A stretch of 7,499 nt of DNA from Candidatus Iainarchaeum sp. (GTDB lineage Archaea > Iainarchaeota > Iainarchaeia > Iainarchaeales > JAAZKV01): contig JABIDZ010000015.1 of NCBI GenBank assembly GCA_018651445.1, forward strand, positions 1 through 7,499, given 5' to 3'. Under the pieces are notes generated by a model. The model worked only from the letters and a program-made list of their open reading frames with translations, was not told where the DNA came from and searched no databases. The position numbers were made by a program, and so were the translations under genes. Positions 1-6,278 of this stretch are shown here, piece by piece; positions within the stretch are counted from its first letter, which is position 1; the number at the start of each line of letters is the position of its first letter.

Positions 1-2
1 GT

Positions 3-905
3 ACCCGAAGATTTGGAAGCGAGTTAAGTGATTACGCAAAAGCAACTGGTGTAACTGGTTTGATTCACATGGACGAATTACCAAATTACGGGATTAGTAA
101 TATTGACTCAAGTAAAATTGCAAAAGTTCTTGAGTGTACAGAACACGACAACTTTGTTTTTATTGTTGCAAACGAAGACAAAGCTCGCGCAGCTTTTGAA
201 TCAGTAAAAGAAAGGATTATGGTTGCATTTGATGGCGTTCCTGAAGAAACTCGCGGAGCAGTAGAAGATGGTTCATCTGTTTACCAAAGACCTTTAGCAG
301 GAGAAGCTAGAATGTATCCAGAAACTGATCTTTTAACTCAAAACATTAGTGCGGAACTACTTACTAAAATCAAAAAAGGTTTACCTAAGAGTGTAGCTGA
401 GAGAGAAAAGCTTTATGCAAAACTTGGTTTGAGTTCTAATCACATAAGCGAAATGAAATTAAATAATTACGCGCGCTTCTTTGCAAGTATTGTAAAAAAA
501 GGAGCTAATGCGGGTGTCGCAGCTAATTTGTTGTTACAGACATTAAAAGAATTGAAGCGAAACGAGGTTGAAACAGAAGATATTTCAACAGAAGACATAG
601 GTAAATTGTTGTTACTTGAAAAGAGTGGAAAAATAAACAAAAACAATTTGAAAAAAGCAATTGTTGATTTGGCTCGCGGAGAAAGTGTTGAAAATATTCT
701 TTCGGGTCAAAGCAAAATGGGCGTTAAGACAATCATTACAATAATCGAAGGGATTGTTCAAAACAACAAAGAACTTGTAAAACAAAAAGGTCTTGGCGCA
801 ATCGGACCATTAATGGGAGACGTAATGAAAGAAGAAAAGTTGCGCGGCGTTGACGGCAAACTAATTAGCGAAGTTCTTAGAAACGAAATTGAGAAAATTA
901 AATGA
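3..905 (+). CDS. gatE: Glutamyl-tRNA(Gln) amidotransferase subunit E, 3' part (5' end outside window)
   Basis: The reading frame is open from the first full codon at position 3, so this is the C-terminal 300 residues of a longer protein; GatE is usually about 600 or more residues. With GatD it converts Glu-tRNA(Gln) to Gln-tRNA(Gln) in the cytoplasm: GatD releases ammonia from an amide donor and GatE phosphorylates and amidates the charged glutamate. Visible landmarks in partial numbering are HMDELPNYGIS near residue 22 (family form HSDELPAYGI), an AspRS-like GAD insertion to about residue 90, and RPLAGEARMYPETD near 96-109, which is characteristic of GatE. A helical region and a YqeY/GatB-like tRNA-binding tail follow, ending with GPLMGDVMKE and VDGKLISEVLRNEI. 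A TTG at 60 could be read as a start, but it falls inside the conserved domain and is not the real start. The family is archaea-specific, which supports the taxonomic call. Confidence 0.95.
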   Translation, partial: TRRFGSELSDYAKATGVTGLIHMDELPNYGISNIDSSKIAKVLECTEHDNFVFIVANEDKARAAFESVKERIMVAFDGVPEETRGAVEDGSSVYQRPLAGEARMYPETDLLTQNISAELLTKIKKGLPKSVAEREKLYAKLGLSSNHISEMKLNNYARFFASIVKKGANAGVAANLLLQTLKELKRNEVETEDISTEDIGKLLLLEKSGKINKNNLKKAIVDLARGESVENILSGQSKMGVKTIITIIEGIVQNNKELVKQKGLGAIGPLMGDVMKEEKLRGVDGKLISEVLRNEIEKIK

Positions 906-911
906 TGATTC

Positions 912-980
912 ATGAATACAAAACAAAAGACTGTGATTATTGGCCCAAAAAAGAAATCTAAAAGTTGGGTTATTAAATAA
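912..980 (+). CDS. Possible 22-codon ORF between gatE and the MFS gene (doubtful)
   Basis: An ATG 7 nt after the gatE stop opens a 22-residue, lysine-rich frame (MNTKQKTVIIGPKKK...) ending in TAA at 978-980. It fills almost all of the gatE-MFS gap. No ribosome-binding site is evident. The peptide shows no recognised motif beyond a basic stretch and a short hydrophobic VII. It could be a small basic protein, a leader peptide or chance. I do not recognise it and rate it as probably not a gene. Confidence 0.15.
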   Translation: MNTKQKTVIIGPKKKSKSWVIK

Positions 981-995
981 TAGGATTTGAATAAG

Positions 996-2180
996 ATGAC
1001 TTTTTTTCACAAAGGTGAGTTGAAGATTCTATGGCCATTCTACTTAGATGTGATTATATCAAGAATACTGCATTTTGCGCCAGCATTCATGATTATTTAT
1101 TTTCTTAATTTAGGATTTAGTTTTACTCAGCTAGGTTTGTTACTCGCGATTATTCCAATAACTGCATTAATATTCGAAATTCCGACGGGCGCCATTGCAG
1201 ATCTATACGGGCGTAAATTTTCAGTCTTGTTGGGTTATCTCTTTGAAGGAATAGGTTTTCTAATATTATTCTTTGTAACTGACTTCACGGCTATTGTTGT
1301 CGCGTATGTAGTTATAGGAATTGCGAGCACCTTGTCTTCCGGAGCTAAAGAAGCATGGGTTATTGAATTACTAAAAAATAAACCTGCCGAATTAACACAT
1401 AATTTCTTTAGCCACACACAAGTACTAGAATCATTAGCACTAATAATATCTGGAATCTTAGGTGCAATAATTGTTAGTATATTTAATTTACAGATAATCT
1501 GGTTATTTGCATTCTTGTCATTTATCATAAGTATAATAGTATTATTATTTTCAAAAGAACATTTTGTAAAGCATAAAAAACAAATCAAATACTCTATCAG
1601 ACATCAATCAAAAAAGACATTCAATTATTGCTGTAACAACCACAGATTGCGGTTTTATTTGGCGGCTAGTTTTTTAGTTGCCCTCGCAGGAGCATTTAGT
1701 TCGACATTAACATGGACTCCCCTTATGAAATCATTTAATTTCCCAGATTTTGCATTTGGTTATTTGTGGTCAGCGTTGTCCTTTGTATTAATGATTGCAC
1801 CATTGTTTTCAAAGAAATTTTTAAAACAAAATAATGAAAGAAAGTTCATGATTTTTGGTCTGGCGTTATCTGCATTATCCGCATGCATTATTATATTTGC
1901 ATGGACTTGGCAAATTGCACTTGGTTTGATACTGTTACTCGAAATGTTTCTCATGATGCGAACACCAGCATCTAGAATGTATTTCCACCGATACCTCCCA
2001 AATAATTTACGAGCTACTGCCGGCAGCATAAAAGCAATATTAGTTGCAATCGCATCAGCAATTTCACTAGTTCTTGCCGGTTTAATCATCGATATCGTTG
2101 GACCAACATATTCTCTATTTCTATTTGCGCCGATTATGATTTTAGCAATATGGTTTCTCACAAGAATAAAAAAAGACTAA
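996..2180 (+). CDS. MFS transporter (major facilitator superfamily)
   Basis: This 394-residue integral membrane protein is a secondary transporter of the major facilitator superfamily; the substrate cannot be told from sequence. It has about 10-12 hydrophobic segments in two halves. A basic cytoplasmic loop at about residues 187-219, rich in Lys, His and Arg, separates the halves. The diagnostic MFS motif A after the second helix reads GAIADLYGRK (residues 65-74), with the conserved Asp and Gly-Arg-Lys. A later SSGAKEAW stretch (about 114-121) recalls drug/proton-type MFS members that have an acidic residue and AW in helix 4. I prefer ATG 996 over TTG 987: TTG lies one codon after an in-frame TAG, while an AGGA at 982-985 sits 10 nt before the ATG. 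It may be co-transcribed with gatE, since the gap is only 90 nt. It converges with the HTH-LAGLIDADG gene, the stops being 22 bp apart. Confidence 0.9.
   Translation: MTFFHKGELKILWPFYLDVIISRILHFAPAFMIIYFLNLGFSFTQLGLLLAIIPITALIFEIPTGAIADLYGRKFSVLLGYLFEGIGFLILFFVTDFTAIVVAYVVIGIASTLSSGAKEAWVIELLKNKPAELTHNFFSHTQVLESLALIISGILGAIIVSIFNLQIIWLFAFLSFIISIIVLLFSKEHFVKHKKQIKYSIRHQSKKTFNYCCNNHRLRFYLAASFLVALAGAFSSTLTWTPLMKSFNFPDFAFGYLWSALSFVLMIAPLFSKKFLKQNNERKFMIFGLALSALSACIIIFAWTWQIALGLILLLEMFLMMRTPASRMYFHRYLPNNLRATAGSIKAILVAIASAISLVLAGLIIDIVGPTYSLFLFAPIMILAIWFLTRIKKD
2168..2174 (-). terminator. Oligo-T tract downstream of the first HTH-LAGLIDADG gene
   Basis: Seven consecutive T on the minus strand begin 28 nt after the stop codon of the 2203-3366 gene. 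Archaeal RNA polymerase can terminate at short oligo-T tracts without a strong hairpin. The tract lies inside the 3' end of the convergent MFS gene, so the two transcripts would overlap slightly. It may also simply be AAA lysine codons of the MFS tail. Confidence 0.35.
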
Positions 2181-2202
2181 AGCATCCCTTTTGCACCCTT
2201 CG

Positions 2203-3366
2203 TTAGTAGTTTTCAACAAAATCCCTAATATCATAAAACCGTGGTTTGTTTCCATAATATATCCAAGCATTTAACCTATACAAATATTTCTTGGGTAAAT
2301 TCATCACCCTAAAAATCTTAGTATGCCCCAAACCAGTTAAATGAAGTTCTATTGCTTTATCATAAATTTCCCAATCTTTCGAATATTGTTTAGCTGCATT
2401 AATAATCTGTTTAACCATTTTATCAAACTTATTTTGTTTTAAGCTAGCATACAACAATGGAATTGCATTATAAAAAGTTAAAATATTCTTAGCATTAGTT
2501 TTGAACAAAAAATAACTTTTTCCTGACTTTGCACCACTTTTCTTCAAACAAGTAACCTTCTCAGATTGTGGCTTTGTAGTATTCACATCAAATTCTTTCA
2601 AGAGTACTCTCAATTGATTTAAGAACAAGATCAATTCAGATTTATATCCTTCAATTTTATGCATTCCAAACATTATTGTTCCAAAAGCATTCTTCGCCCT
2701 TATTTTTGGTAAACTCAACTCATTTCCAAATAACACGCCTAAAAATCTTTTCTTTACAAATTCGGGAGAGCACATAAGCCAAGCGGGTAATTCAAATGCT
2801 TGCTCTACTTTGTCACCTTTGGGCACACCTAATACATAAAACAATCGTGCCAAAGCAGATGAATTTACCCAAAGATTCCCACAATACCCGTTAACTTCCA
2901 CTTCGGTTAATTTGTTCCCTCTTAATTTCTTAATGCTACCAACTTGTTTCCCGAACGTTACTTTTGCAGGAACTCCAAATAGCATCTCAATTTTTGTTTT
3001 CAGTTTTTCCAGATCGTTTACATTTCCACAAAGCTGGATTCCGCCCAAATTTTTCATCAAATGACCATCACCAAACAAAAATGCAAAAAGATCTATAAAC
3101 AATTTAAATTGATTATTATGCCCAATACATAACTTAACTAAATTCATTTGTTCCAACTTTTCCCATTGTCTTATCGCAATTGGTTTTTTAGTATTATTAA
3201 GCCATTCTTGAACAGTCCTATTTGGAACTTTGATTAATCGGCTTATCTCAGATTTATTACTTATTCTTTCAAAAAGTTTTTTTGCTTCAAGATATTTTAT
3301 CGCCTGTTCTTTTTGTATTTGACTAAAAGAATCAAAAAATATCGCCCTAGAAAGTATTTGACACAT
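2203..3366 (-). CDS. Stand-alone HTH-LAGLIDADG protein (homing-endonuclease-like or regulator), two HTH segments
   Basis: This 387-residue protein has three parts. An N-terminal helix-turn-helix-like segment spans about 34-62 (EISRLIKVPNRTVQEWLNNT then KKP). A double LAGLIDADG core follows: motif 1 is FIDLFAFLFGDGHL at 90-103 with acidic D100, and motif 2 is FLGVLFGNELSLP at 208-220. In motif 2 the usual D-x-(D/E)-G is G-N-E-L, so the acidic E216 is retained but the flanking Asp and Gly are lost. The C-terminal segment at about 337-378 again looks like an HTH ending in NKPRFYD. In known LAGLIDADG enzymes one acidic residue per motif coordinates metal for DNA cleavage; WhiA-type proteins keep the fold and work as regulators. 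No intron or intein host is visible around it, so it is free-standing. Cleavage activity is uncertain and a DNA-binding regulatory role is plausible. It has its own TATA-like promoter. Confidence 0.8.
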   Translation of the reverse strand: MCQILSRAIFFDSFSQIQKEQAIKYLEAKKLFERISNKSEISRLIKVPNRTVQEWLNNTKKPIAIRQWEKLEQMNLVKLCIGHNNQFKLFIDLFAFLFGDGHLMKNLGGIQLCGNVNDLEKLKTKIEMLFGVPAKVTFGKQVGSIKKLRGNKLTEVEVNGYCGNLWVNSSALARLFYVLGVPKGDKVEQAFELPAWLMCSPEFVKKRFLGVLFGNELSLPKIRAKNAFGTIMFGMHKIEGYKSELILFLNQLRVLLKEFDVNTTKPQSEKVTCLKKSGAKSGKSYFLFKTNAKNILTFYNAIPLLYASLKQNKFDKMVKQIINAAKQYSKDWEIYDKAIELHLTGLGHTKIFRVMNLPKKYLYRLNAWIYYGNKPRFYDIRDFVENY

Positions 3367-3383
3367 TAGTACAATTCAGTTTT

Positions 3384-3401
3384 GTTTAAATAAAAACCTT
3401 T
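3384..3401 (-). promoter_or_regulatory. BRE/TATA promoter of the first HTH-LAGLIDADG gene
   Basis: On the minus strand the sequence AAAGG (3401-3397) is followed directly by TTTTTATTTAAAC (3396-3384), a good archaeal BRE plus TATA box. Its centre is about 24-25 nt before the ATG at 3366, so transcription would start at or next to the A of the start codon and the mRNA would be leaderless. The same AAAGGTTTT core precedes the CBS-domain gene at 6248. Confidence 0.6.
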
Positions 3402-3427
3402 ACCAAGTACAATGCCAGCACATAACA

Positions 3428-3598
3428 TCATAACATCTTTGATGCCCCTTTGCGCATTTTCCTAAAACACTTTTTGTGAAAGTATTGTCCGCCCCATTTT
3501 TTGTCACAAGGACTTTTACTACAAACCGAACAAGCTTCGTTGTATTTACCTTGTACTTCTACAACTTCTTCTTCCTCTTTTTTACTAAATAAACCCAT
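3428..3598 (-). CDS. 56-aa Cys/His zinc-motif protein, conserved-looking hypothetical
   Basis: The protein is 56 residues long and starts at ATG 3598, 5 nt after the Nudix stop. It begins MGLFSKKEEEE, then shows CSVC (residues 23-26), C31, and HKKC (41-44), followed by a very basic tail FRKMRKGASKML. The C-x2-C and H-x2-C pairs, with WGGQYF between them, look like a small treble-clef or zinc-ribbon site able to bind one Zn2+. The basic tail could contact nucleic acid. I recall similar tiny MGLFSKK-type proteins in DPANN archaea but cannot confirm this here, and the function is unknown. The tight spacing behind the Nudix gene suggests one transcript and translational coupling; the Nudix end GCGAGTGA gives only a weak ribosome-binding site. 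TGA is the stop. Confidence 0.75.
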   Translation of the reverse strand: MGLFSKKEEEEVVEVQGKYNEACSVCSKSPCDKKWGGQYFHKKCFRKMRKGASKML

Positions 3599-3603
3599 AA
3601 TAA

Positions 3604-4059
3604 TCACTCGCTTAAGCCTAAGTACGTAATTGCTTTATTTAAAGTTTCTCTTTGATTTGAATGAGTAACTGTTGTAAGTGCATCACTAGGATGAAACCAT
3701 TTGAACGAATCATGTTCTTCAACAATTTCTCCATCAATCTCGTGAGGATTATTCAAAATAACTTTTGAATTACTAGAAACTTGTACTAAATAATTTTTTA
3801 TATGCGAATTTATTTTTCTTATTTTGTCGTAGAAATCAAATTCATCTAGTTGTGTAACTAGAGTGTATTTTTTTAGAGCTGTTTCTTCTAATAGTTCTCT
3901 TCGAATTGCTTCTTCATGGTTTTCGGTTTCTTCTACTGCCCCTTTTGGAAATTCCCATCCTGACCAATTAAGTTTTCTATGCAATAGCAAGAAGCGTTCT
4001 CCATCAAAAACAACTAAACCGATTATGTGTCTCAAATCGTTACGAATTCCATCATCCAT
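3604..4059 (-). CDS. Nudix hydrolase, Ap4A-hydrolase-like
   Basis: This 151-residue protein is a Nudix-fold pyrophosphohydrolase acting on nucleoside diphosphates linked to another moiety. The Nudix box lies at residues 40-62, with G40, E46, R54-E55 and the metal-binding E58-E59 present. The penultimate Gly of the consensus is Ala (A61), a tolerated variation. Before it are HRKLNWSGWEFPKG (27-40), with the W-x-FPKG of diadenosine tetraphosphate hydrolases. After it is EEHDSFKWFHPSDAL (114-128), matching the E-H-x-x-x-x-W-x-x-x-x-x-A region of that subfamily. Asymmetric Ap4A hydrolysis is therefore the best guess, but other substrates such as an oxidised nucleotide or an RNA cap-like end remain possible. 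ATG 4059 is the only sensible start. It is the first gene of a unit with the 56-aa protein, and a TATA-like element lies 28 nt upstream. Confidence 0.88.
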   Translation of the reverse strand: MDDGIRNDLRHIIGLVVFDGERFLLLHRKLNWSGWEFPKGAVEETENHEEAIRRELLEETALKKYTLVTQLDEFDFYDKIRKINSHIKNYLVQVSSNSKVILNNPHEIDGEIVEEHDSFKWFHPSDALTTVTHSNQRETLNKAITYLGLSE

Positions 4060-4081
4060 ACTAAAAACAGAATAAGAACAA

Positions 4082-4097
4082 GAATAAAAAAGCTTCC
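4082..4097. promoter_or_regulatory. Shared TATA-like element between divergent Nudix and methyltransferase genes
   Basis: Within a 53-bp gap, GAATAAAAAA (4082-4091) reads as a TATA-like box on the plus strand and as TTTTTTATTC on the minus strand. Its centre (about 4087) is 26 nt from ATG 4113 and 28 nt from ATG 4059, the usual archaeal TATA-to-start spacing for leaderless genes in both directions. The minus direction has the better BRE, GGAAGC (4097-4092). The plus direction is flanked by purine-rich AGAACAA. Confidence 0.5.
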
Positions 4098-4112
4098 AAT
4101 CTTAACAATTAA

Positions 4113-4844
4113 ATGGTCCAAAGACATCGCGAGAAATATGTCCCACGTAAACGTATTCTTGCTATTGTTAGAACATTTGGCATTTATCGCGGGTTAACGT
4201 GGCGTAGCCGATATTCACAAACACAAAAAACCGTTGCAAAAATAATAAAAAAATCCGGAATCAGCGTTGTTGATGTAATTGATTTCGGGTGTGGACAAGC
4301 AAGACGCGACAAAAAATCTTTTTCTCCAACAGCAGAAGTATTCAAAAATCTCCTACAACATAACGGCATTCGTGTTTTTGGTTATGCCGGGATAGATCCC
4401 GCAGTTGACAATTCTAAAGTTCGTGGAATAGATTATGTTCGTCAAGACGCACAAACATATCTCGAAAGCATCCCTAAACTAAAACAGAATCTCGTAGTCG
4501 CATTACGATTGAGAGAACATCTTCCCGAGTTTTCACAAGGTTTATTTCAAAAAAATCTTTGGGAAAAACTTCCCGAAAATGGTTTTTTGTTAACTGATGC
4601 ATTCTTAGCAAAAACGACTCGTTTATTCGAAGATACCCGTGACGAGGACAACGTGGTTGCCCGCGCAATAGTATTAGTAAGAAAAGTCAAAGGCCAACCC
4701 GTAATTATGCATCTCAATGTAACCAGCACCATTGAAGAATTTAGAAATTCTTCAGGACGAAAACGAATAGCACAATTCATAGAATCTAACTATGATCCAA
4801 CAAAACACGCAATTAACTGTGAGAGATTATTACAAAACCAATAG
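4113..4844 (+). CDS. Class I SAM-dependent methyltransferase-like protein
   Basis: This 243-residue protein looks like a Rossmann-fold, S-adenosylmethionine-dependent methyltransferase; its target cannot be named. Motif I is VVDVIDFGCGQAR (residues 52-64), with the glycine-rich SAM loop FGCG. Motif II is GYAGIDPAV (90-98), where the acidic D95 after the second strand would bind the ribose hydroxyls. QDA (111-113) fits the motif III position. VVALRLREHLPEF (128-140) fits strand 4 and the active-site region, and ENGFLLTDAF (155-164) resembles the post-motif strand 5 region. The N-terminal 45 residues are very basic (MVQRHREKYVPRKR), which suggests RNA or nucleic acid contact, but this is inference. 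The promoter would be the shared element at 4082-4097. The TAG stop at 4842-4844 overlaps the 3' end of the antisense tRNA-Gln gene. Confidence 0.7.
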   Translation: MVQRHREKYVPRKRILAIVRTFGIYRGLTWRSRYSQTQKTVAKIIKKSGISVVDVIDFGCGQARRDKKSFSPTAEVFKNLLQHNGIRVFGYAGIDPAVDNSKVRGIDYVRQDAQTYLESIPKLKQNLVVALRLREHLPEFSQGLFQKNLWEKLPENGFLLTDAFLAKTTRLFEDTRDEDNVVARAIVLVRKVKGQPVIMHLNVTSTIEEFRNSSGRKRIAQFIESNYDPTKHAINCERLLQNQ

Positions 4845-4914
4845 CCCCGCAGAGATTCGAACTCTGGTCACAGGATTCAAAGTCCTGCATCCTTGGCCAC
4901 TAGACGACGGGGCT
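4842..4914 (-). tRNA. tRNA-Gln (anticodon TTG)
   Basis: The 73-nt cloverleaf has a 7-bp acceptor, AGCCCCG paired with CGGGGCT, and discriminator A. The anticodon arm is CAGGA-CTTTGAA-TCCTG with anticodon TTG at 4880-4878. The T arm is CAGAG-TTCGAAT-CTCTG. CCA is not encoded and there is no intron. The first pair is A1-U72, the archaeal form of tRNA-Gln. In archaea this tRNA is first charged with glutamate and then amidated by GatDE, whose E subunit is encoded at the start of this window. The last three bases overlap the stop codon of the convergent methyltransferase-like gene. Confidence 0.95.
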
Positions 4915-4919
4915 ACACT

Positions 4920-4968
4920 TTTTGCCTTTTGGCAAAACCTGTACTAAATCAGGCACCTTCGGTAGCCT
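4920..4968. other. Cluster of short inverted repeats upstream of tRNA-Gln
   Basis: Three potential hairpins lie in 49 bp. The first is TTTTGCC-TTTT-GGCAAAA (4920-4937), a perfect 7-bp stem. The second is CCTG...CAGG (4938-4953), with a 4-bp stem and 8-nt loop. The third is AGGCACC-TTC-GGT-A-GCCT (4951-4968), 7 bp with one bulged A. The second and third share 4951-4953, so they exclude each other. On the minus strand the loop of the second holds GATTTAGTAC (4950-4941), a weak TATA-like box about 32 nt before the mature tRNA-Gln 5' end, which may be its promoter. The T tracts at 4919-4923 and 4927-4930 could also end the plus-strand methyltransferase transcript. Confidence 0.3.
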
Positions 4969-4999
4969 AGATTGCTGGATTGTATTTACTCACCAGTTG

Positions 5000-5031
5000 A
5001 AAAAATTAGCATTAAGAATATTTATAAATGC
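5000..5031 (-). terminator. Hairpin plus oligo-T terminator of the CNNM/CBS gene
   Basis: Starting 2 nt after the stop codon, the minus strand has GCATT (5031-5027) and AATGC (5013-5009), which can pair across a 13-nt loop. TAA and then six T (5005-5000) follow. The stem is short and A/T-rich, so the T tract is probably the active part. The loop includes TTTATAAAT, which also looks like a TATA box, so a promoter reading towards tRNA-Gln is an alternative. Confidence 0.45.
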
Positions 5032-5033
5032 AA

Positions 5034-6248
5034 TTACTTAGTAATCTTGACCTTTTCAATCTTATTCTTTTTAGCTTTTAGGACTTCAAACTTAATCTTG
5101 TCAAACTTGAATTTCTCTCCTTTTTGGGGAACCCGATCTAGTTTCTCAAGCAAGAATCCCGCAACAGTATTGAATTTTTCCGATTCTATTTCAGTGTCTA
5201 GTTCATCGTTAATCAAATCAAGTTCTGTTGCACCTTCAACAACAATTGTTTTCTTATTAATCTTTTTTACTTCGTGCCCTGTGTCTTTTTCTTCAGTGAT
5301 TTCTCCAACTAGTTCTTCTAGAATATCTTCTAGTGTAATCACTCCTAGTACTCCTCCATGGTCACCAACAACAATTGCTATGTGCACTTTTTTCTCTTGG
5401 AATTCTCTTAACAAATCACCAATCTTTTTTGAACGAGGAACAAAAAATGGTTCGTCTAAAAGAGAAGAGATTTTCACATCGAGTTTTCTTCCAATATAAT
5501 CAAGCGCTTTTCGAACACTAAAAATCCCTACAATGTTGTCCTCGTCACCATCATAAACGGGTATTTTTGAGTACGGCGTTTCTTTTAGAAACTTCTTTAA
5601 TTGTTTTAGGGTCTGTTTTTTCTCAATTGCAATCATTTCTACTCTTGGCGTCATTACTTCTTCTACACTAACATCATCTAAACGAAAAACATTTTGAATA
5701 ATCTCTTTTTCTTCTTCATCAATTGCTCCTTCTTCGTGTCCAAGAGAAACAACCATTTTCACTTCTTCTTCGGTTAGCGCTTCTTTTGATTGTGCTCCAA
5801 CTAATACATGAGTTAGTTTATCTAAAAACCAAGTAATCGGAGTTAAAATAGTAACCAAAACGCTCATTGGACCACTAATTGAGAGCGCCATTTGTACAGA
5901 GTGTTTTGTTGCATATGATTTTGGAGTAATTTCTCCAAAGATTAATACTAGAATAGTCATAATGAAAGTTGATAATGCTACTGCTAGATTACCCGGAAAT
6001 AGTTCAAGTACTACTACTGCTGCAAGTGAAGCTGCACCAATATTAACTACGTTATTCATTACTAGGATAGTAATCAATAATTTGTTTTGATTCTCTTTTA
6101 ATTGCTGTAATTTCTTTGCTCCTTTTACCTTATTCTTCACAAGTTTTTCTACTTTGAATCTATCCGCAGAATAAAAGGCTGTTTCGCTAGCAGAGAAAAA
6201 GGCTGAAAGCGCCAGTAAAATTACTAATACTAGTATTTCTTCAATCAT
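5034..6248 (-). CDS. CNNM/CorB-type CBS-domain membrane protein (HlyC/CorC family), probable Mg2+ transporter
   Basis: The protein is 404 residues, the normal length for this family. The order is: DUF21/CNNM transmembrane domain (about 1-150), with SASETAF (19-25) at the end of helix 1, NNVVNIGAAS (65-74), FGEITPK (104-110) and a fourth hydrophobic stretch near 124-148; an acidic linker (about 155-190); CBS1 (about 196-250), starting EVMTPRVEMIAI; CBS2 (about 264-315), with GVLGVITLEDILEELVGEI; and a C-terminal CorC/HlyC domain (about 332-402), including GATELDLINDEL and FNTVAGFLLE. Family members sit in the cytoplasmic membrane, bind ATP-Mg through the CBS pair and mediate Mg2+ export; archaeal CorB is a characterised example. 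The older hemolysin label is historical. ATG 6248 starts at the family N-terminus and is preceded by a strong BRE/TATA. Mg2+ as the ion is inferred from family, not seen. Confidence 0.93.
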   Translation of the reverse strand: MIEEILVLVILLALSAFFSASETAFYSADRFKVEKLVKNKVKGAKKLQQLKENQNKLLITILVMNNVVNIGAASLAAVVVLELFPGNLAVALSTFIMTILVLIFGEITPKSYATKHSVQMALSISGPMSVLVTILTPITWFLDKLTHVLVGAQSKEALTEEEVKMVVSLGHEEGAIDEEEKEIIQNVFRLDDVSVEEVMTPRVEMIAIEKKQTLKQLKKFLKETPYSKIPVYDGDEDNIVGIFSVRKALDYIGRKLDVKISSLLDEPFFVPRSKKIGDLLREFQEKKVHIAIVVGDHGGVLGVITLEDILEELVGEITEEKDTGHEVKKINKKTIVVEGATELDLINDELDTEIESEKFNTVAGFLLEKLDRVPQKGEKFKFDKIKFEVLKAKKNKIEKVKITK

Positions 6249-6278
6249 ATGAGATACTAGAAATAAAGCAAAGTCTAA

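Noticed and set aside
60..62. TTG at 60 as the start of a 281-aa protein.
   Set aside because: The frame is open upstream to the window edge and encodes further GatE sequence (LSDYAKATGVTG), so the gene is 5'-truncated by the window.
3366..3437. Tandem ATGTTATG repeat (3421-3436, minus strand) at the end of the 56-aa gene. Removing one copy would extend the frame 18 codons, to a TAA overlapping the next ATG, which suggested a frameshifting duplication.
   Set aside because: The protein already ends naturally in a basic tail, and the extension would run across a well-formed BRE/TATA promoter. Chance is the simpler reading.
4950..4990. Possible C/D-box guide RNA upstream of tRNA-Gln, from a CTGA and a TGATTTA on the minus strand.
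   Set aside because: No proper C box (RTGATGA) with paired D box at suitable spacing; the short matches are expected by chance.
4972..5499. Serine-rich 175-codon plus-strand frame opposite the CNNM/CBS gene.
   Set aside because: Its composition is that of an antisense shadow of a strongly conserved gene, with no motif and no promoter of its own.
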